DNA from: Ruminococcus sp.
Lineage (GTDB): Bacteria > Bacillota > Clostridia > Oscillospirales > Ruminococcaceae
Assembly (NCBI GenBank): GCA_017475555.1
Contig: JAFVFL010000026.1
Coordinates: 1-61,453 of the forward strand
Reading direction: 5' to 3'
DNA: 61,453 bases
Shown: positions 59,112-61,453 of the stretch, in pieces
Numbering within the stretch: the first letter of the stretch is position 1
Layout of the letters: every line of letters starts with the position of its first letter
The notes under the pieces: generated by a model
Databases searched by the model: none
Seen by the model: only the letters and a program-made list of their open reading frames with translations
Told to the model about the DNA's origin: nothing
Program-made: the position numbers and the translations under genes

Positions 59112-59639
59112 TTAATCTGATTTTTTGCTTTCTATCATCTGATCGAGCGTGACAGGCGTGAAATCCCATATGTCAGCCCCGGCGTTGAACGCCATACGGT
59201 TTGGGAGCATTATCCTCTGTGCGTCATTATCCATATTGTGGATATGCCCGAAAACATGGTAATATCCCCGGTAGGAGCCGTACCATTCAAGTATCGGGTA
59301 GTGGAAAAGCACGACCTTCCTGCCCTCATCATCTATGATGAGATAATTGTCAATGCTCTCGAAAAATCGGGTAAAATCCGGGTCATCAAGCCTATCCTCA
59401 TCGTGATTGCCGACTATCAGGTGCTTTTTGCCGGAAAGCCGGGAAAGTATCTTATCCGGCGGCGTCTTCGACCTGTACATGACATCGCCGAGGACATAGA
59501 TATCGTCCTCCTCCCCGACAACGCTGTTCCAGCGGCTTATCAGGGCTTCATTCATCTCCTCTGCCGAGCTGAACGGTCTGCTGCAAAGGGTGATTATTCT
59601 TTCGTGCCCGAAATGCGGGTCTGCTGTGTAAAAGATCAT
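59112..59639 (-). CDS. metallophosphoesterase
   Basis: A 175-residue calcineurin-like phosphoesterase with all metal motifs: MIFYTADPHFGHERII (D-x-H), YVLGDVMYR (GD), LIVGNHDEDRL (GNHD), VVLFHYPILEWYG (H), and YHVFGHIHN (GH-x-H). The start is ATG 59639 with GGGAG seven bases before; an upstream in-frame ATG falls near the promoter. The small single-domain form is of the YkuE/UDP-type or nucleotide phosphatases; substrate unknown. It is the first gene of an operon with the amino-acid permease. Confidence 0.88.
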   Translation of the reverse strand: MIFYTADPHFGHERIITLCSRPFSSAEEMNEALISRWNSVVGEEDDIYVLGDVMYRSKTPPDKILSRLSGKKHLIVGNHDEDRLDDPDFTRFFESIDNYLIIDDEGRKVVLFHYPILEWYGSYRGYYHVFGHIHNMDNDAQRIMLPNRMAFNAGADIWDFTPVTLDQMIESKKSD

Positions 59640-59670
59640 ATCCTCACTCCCTGGTATAGTATCTTCTAAA

Positions 59671-59699
59671 ATTATACCATTACAAACAGATTTAGTCAA
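59671..59699 (-). promoter_or_regulatory. promoter of the metallophosphoesterase operon
   Basis: TTGACT (59694-59699), 17 bases, exact TATAAT (59671-59676) on the minus strand. Confidence 0.8.
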
Positions 59700-59734
59700 G
59701 AAAAATATATTCCCGTGTTTTTCCGTAAAAGCTG

Positions 59735-59763
59735 TTGCAATTCAGGGAAATTTGTTATATAAT
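59735..59763 (+). promoter_or_regulatory. promoter of the DUF1846 gene
   Basis: TTGCAA (59735-59740), 17 bases, exact TATAAT (59758-59763), then GGGAGG before the ATG at 59798. Confidence 0.8.
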
Positions 59764-59797
59764 GATAATATGGATATTTTTATGGGAGGAATAGTAA

Positions 59798-61276
59798 ATG
59801 CACAGTTCAGCAAGGGTCGGTTTTGACAACGAAAAATACCTCAGTATGCAGTCGGAGCATATCCGCCAGAGAATAGCCCAGTTCGGCGGAAAGCTCTATC
59901 TTGAGTTCGGCGGAAAGCTCTTCGACGATTACCACGCCTCAAGAGTGCTGCCGGGCTTCAAGCCGGACAGCAAGCTCCAGATGCTCCTCCAGCTGAAGGA
60001 CGAGGCTGAGATAGTTATTGCTATCAAGGCGGGGGATATCGAGAAAAACAAGATACGGGGCGACCTCGGGATAACCTACGATGTCGATGTTATACGCCTT
60101 TTCGGAGTGTTCACCCGTATAGGTCTGTACGTCAGCAGCGTTGTCCTCACTCAGTACGACGGACAGCCGAGTGCAGATGCCTTCCAGAAGCGGCTCGAAG
60201 CCCTCGGCGTAAGGGTGTACCACCACTACAGCATAAAGGGCTATCCCTCAGACCTGAAATACATAATAAGCGATGACGGCTACGGCAGGAACGACTATAT
60301 CGAGACCACACGGCGTCTTGTCGTTGTTACCGCACCTGGCCCCGGCAGCGGAAAAATGGCGACCTGCCTCTCTCAGCTCTACCACGAGCACAAAAGAGGC
60401 GTCAACGCCGGGTACGCAAAGTTCGAGACCTTCCCGATATGGAACCTGCCGCTCAAGCACCCGGTAAATATCGCATATGAGGCAGCTACCTCCGACCTGA
60501 ACGACGTGAATATGATAGACCCGTTCCACCTTGAGGCATACGGCAAAACGACCGTCAACTATAACCGTGACGTTGAGATATTCCCGGTGCTCAATGCGAT
60601 GTTCGAGCTTATCCTCGGCAGCTCGCCGTACAAGTCGCCGACGGATATGGGCGTGAATATGGCTGGAAACTGCATTATTGACGATGAGATAGTAAGCGAT
60701 GCCGCACGGCAGGAGATAATCCGCAGATACTATACCGGTATGTGCGAGAACCGTAAGGGACAGGTGCCGGAGGACGAGGTGCTCAAGCTGGAGCTGCTGA
60801 TGAAGCAGGCAAACGTTACAGCGGACGACAGGAGCGTTATCGCCGCAGCACTTGCAAAGGAGGAGGCTACCGGAGCACCTGCCGCAGCAATGGAGCTTCC
60901 GGACGGAACTATCCTCACGGGCAAGACCTCAAAGCTTCTCGGAGCGGTATCGGCTCTGCTGCTCAACGCACTGAAGCACCTTGCGGGGCTTGACGATGAG
61001 CTTCTTCTCATGTCGCCGCACGTTATCGAGCCGATAATGAGCCTTAAAACAAAGCATTTCGGCAGCAACAATCCCCGTATGCACAGCGACGAGACACTGA
61101 TAGCACTGTCTATCTGTGCAAACACCGATGAAAATGCACGCCGTGCTATGGAGCAGATAGAAAGTCTCCGGGGCTGTGAGGTGCATTCGACGGTGATACT
61201 TTCCCAGGTGGACGAGCGTACCTTCAAGCGGCTTGGGATAAACCTCACCTGTGAGCCTAAGTATGAGACACAGTGA
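59798..61276 (+). CDS. DUF1846 family protein
   Basis: A 492-residue cytosolic protein of DUF1846, highly conserved in Clostridia and lactobacilli: VGFDNEKYLSMQSEHIRQRI, LYLEFGGKLFDDYHASRVLP, VVTAPGPGSGKMATCLSQLY (P-loop-like), and GSSPYKSPTDMGVNMAG. Crystal structures exist for the family, but the function is not known; the P-loop-like segment suggests nucleotide binding. Length is normal for the family. Monocistronic by its own promoter. Confidence 0.95.
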   Translation: MHSSARVGFDNEKYLSMQSEHIRQRIAQFGGKLYLEFGGKLFDDYHASRVLPGFKPDSKLQMLLQLKDEAEIVIAIKAGDIEKNKIRGDLGITYDVDVIRLFGVFTRIGLYVSSVVLTQYDGQPSADAFQKRLEALGVRVYHHYSIKGYPSDLKYIISDDGYGRNDYIETTRRLVVVTAPGPGSGKMATCLSQLYHEHKRGVNAGYAKFETFPIWNLPLKHPVNIAYEAATSDLNDVNMIDPFHLEAYGKTTVNYNRDVEIFPVLNAMFELILGSSPYKSPTDMGVNMAGNCIIDDEIVSDAARQEIIRRYYTGMCENRKGQVPEDEVLKLELLMKQANVTADDRSVIAAALAKEEATGAPAAAMELPDGTILTGKTSKLLGAVSALLLNALKHLAGLDDELLLMSPHVIEPIMSLKTKHFGSNNPRMHSDETLIALSICANTDENARRAMEQIESLRGCEVHSTVILSQVDERTFKRLGINLTCEPKYETQ

Positions 61277-61314
61277 GCACAGGCTGATATAAGATAAACC
61301 CCGGAAAGCCATAC

Positions 61315-61453
61315 TGAAATGCTCCCCATTTGTTAGACAATGTGGTATAATAGAAATATACCGAATCAAAGTCTAACGAAAGGGTGCATTTTTATGCCAA
61401 AAGGAAAACCGAGAAAAAGTTATACACCGGAGTTCAAGATCAAGGTCGTCGAA
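61315..61453 (+). mobile_element. left end of an IS3-family insertion sequence, cut by window edge
   Basis: TGAAATGCTCCCCATTTGTT (from ~61315) resembles the TG-starting terminal repeats with ..CCCC..TTAGACA of IS3/IS150-type elements. An orfA start codon follows ~80 bases later. A TATAAT at 61346-61351 has no good -35, as usual for IS3 elements, whose full promoter forms on circle junctions. The rest is outside. Confidence 0.7.
61394..61453 (+). CDS. IS3-family transposase OrfA, 5' end only
   Basis: Only 20 codons are present: MPKGKPRKSYTPEFKIKVVE. The K-x-Y-T/S-x-E-F-K-x-K-V-V-x pattern is the usual start of OrfA helix-turn-helix proteins of IS3-group elements. The gene runs out of the window. 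Confidence 0.8.
   Translation, partial: MPKGKPRKSYTPEFKIKVVE

Noticed and set aside
59939..60529. Minus-strand frames within the DUF1846 gene
   Set aside because: Shadows of a well-conserved sense gene with normal length and start.
1..61453. CRISPR array, prophage or integrated conjugative element
   Set aside because: No spaced direct repeats, capsid, terminase, integrase or relaxase genes were seen; only two IS ends and repeats.

Overview
The window looks like chromosomal DNA of a Ruminococcus-like anaerobic Firmicute (class Clostridia, family Oscillospiraceae). Evidence: a tRNA-Thr gene with an encoded CCA end, many near-consensus TTGACA-N17-TATAAT promoters, strong GGAGG ribosome binding sites, lipoprotein signals suited to a Gram-positive cell, a complete-looking anaerobic (cobalt-early) cobalamin pathway, an ECF transporter, and the Firmicute order SRP RNA ... 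dnaX-ybaB-recR. The genus is an inference; no 16S or ribosomal protein gene is present.

Layout. (1) 1-1102: 3' part of an IS256-family element that ends inside the 3' end of icd. (2) 1079-6750: a decaying block on the minus strand. It holds icd with an altered end, a citrate synthase lacking its N-terminus and joined to the start of a deacylase gene, an intact M14-type deacylase, a transglutaminase, a circularly permuted ATP-grasp pseudogene with an in-frame TAG and a lost 3' half, and an unrecognised pseudogene. (3) 6781-9141: tRNA-Thr(CGU), a possible LexA-box-controlled operon with a coiled-coil protein and a sigma region 4 protein, and an Orn/Lys/Arg decarboxylase. (4) 9197-11114: a MutS-like ATPase flanked by two very small ORFs. 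(5) 11321-13314: a MITE-like palindrome and a three-gene operon (two membrane proteins plus an ATC hydrolase family protein). (6) 13415-20739: a metal or metallophore uptake operon (MptD-type S component, AraC regulator, YbtPQ-like ABC pair, EcfT, double EcfA).

(7) 20820-35169: a translationally coupled operon of 15 cobalamin genes, cbiD-cbiF-cbiG-cbiH-cbiJ-cbiET-cbiA-cobT-cobU-cobS-(second short cobU)-cobC-cbiB-cobD-cbiP-cbiC (16 reading frames counting the short cobU), with its own consensus promoter and no riboswitch. cbiL and a corrinoid adenosyltransferase are not in the window. (8) 35221-41132: a cobalamin riboswitch with terminator controlling a surface module: a lipoprotein form of cobaltochelatase CbiK, a tandem-domain lipoprotein, a BtuF-like binding protein, a BtuC-like permease, and a BtuD-like ATPase with an extra C-terminal domain. 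This module is the best candidate for undescribed biology.

(9) 41155-46640: recR, ybaB, dnaX, two membrane proteins, SRP RNA and an exported protein. (10) 46733-50102: carB without carA. (11) 50104-56094: a minus-strand polysaccharide operon (AraC regulator, DUF4214-like protein, two-domain glycosyltransferase, ABC-2 permease, ATPase, CPCC protein). (12) 56165-57316: an aldolase-like DRE-TIM enzyme, followed by a ~300 bp nested palindrome. (13) 57619-59699: metallophosphoesterase and an amino-acid-type ABC permease/ATPase without a binding protein. (14) 59735-61276: DUF1846 protein. (15) 61315-61453: left end of an IS3-family element, cut by the window edge.

All family names come from reading the translations by eye; no database search was run.
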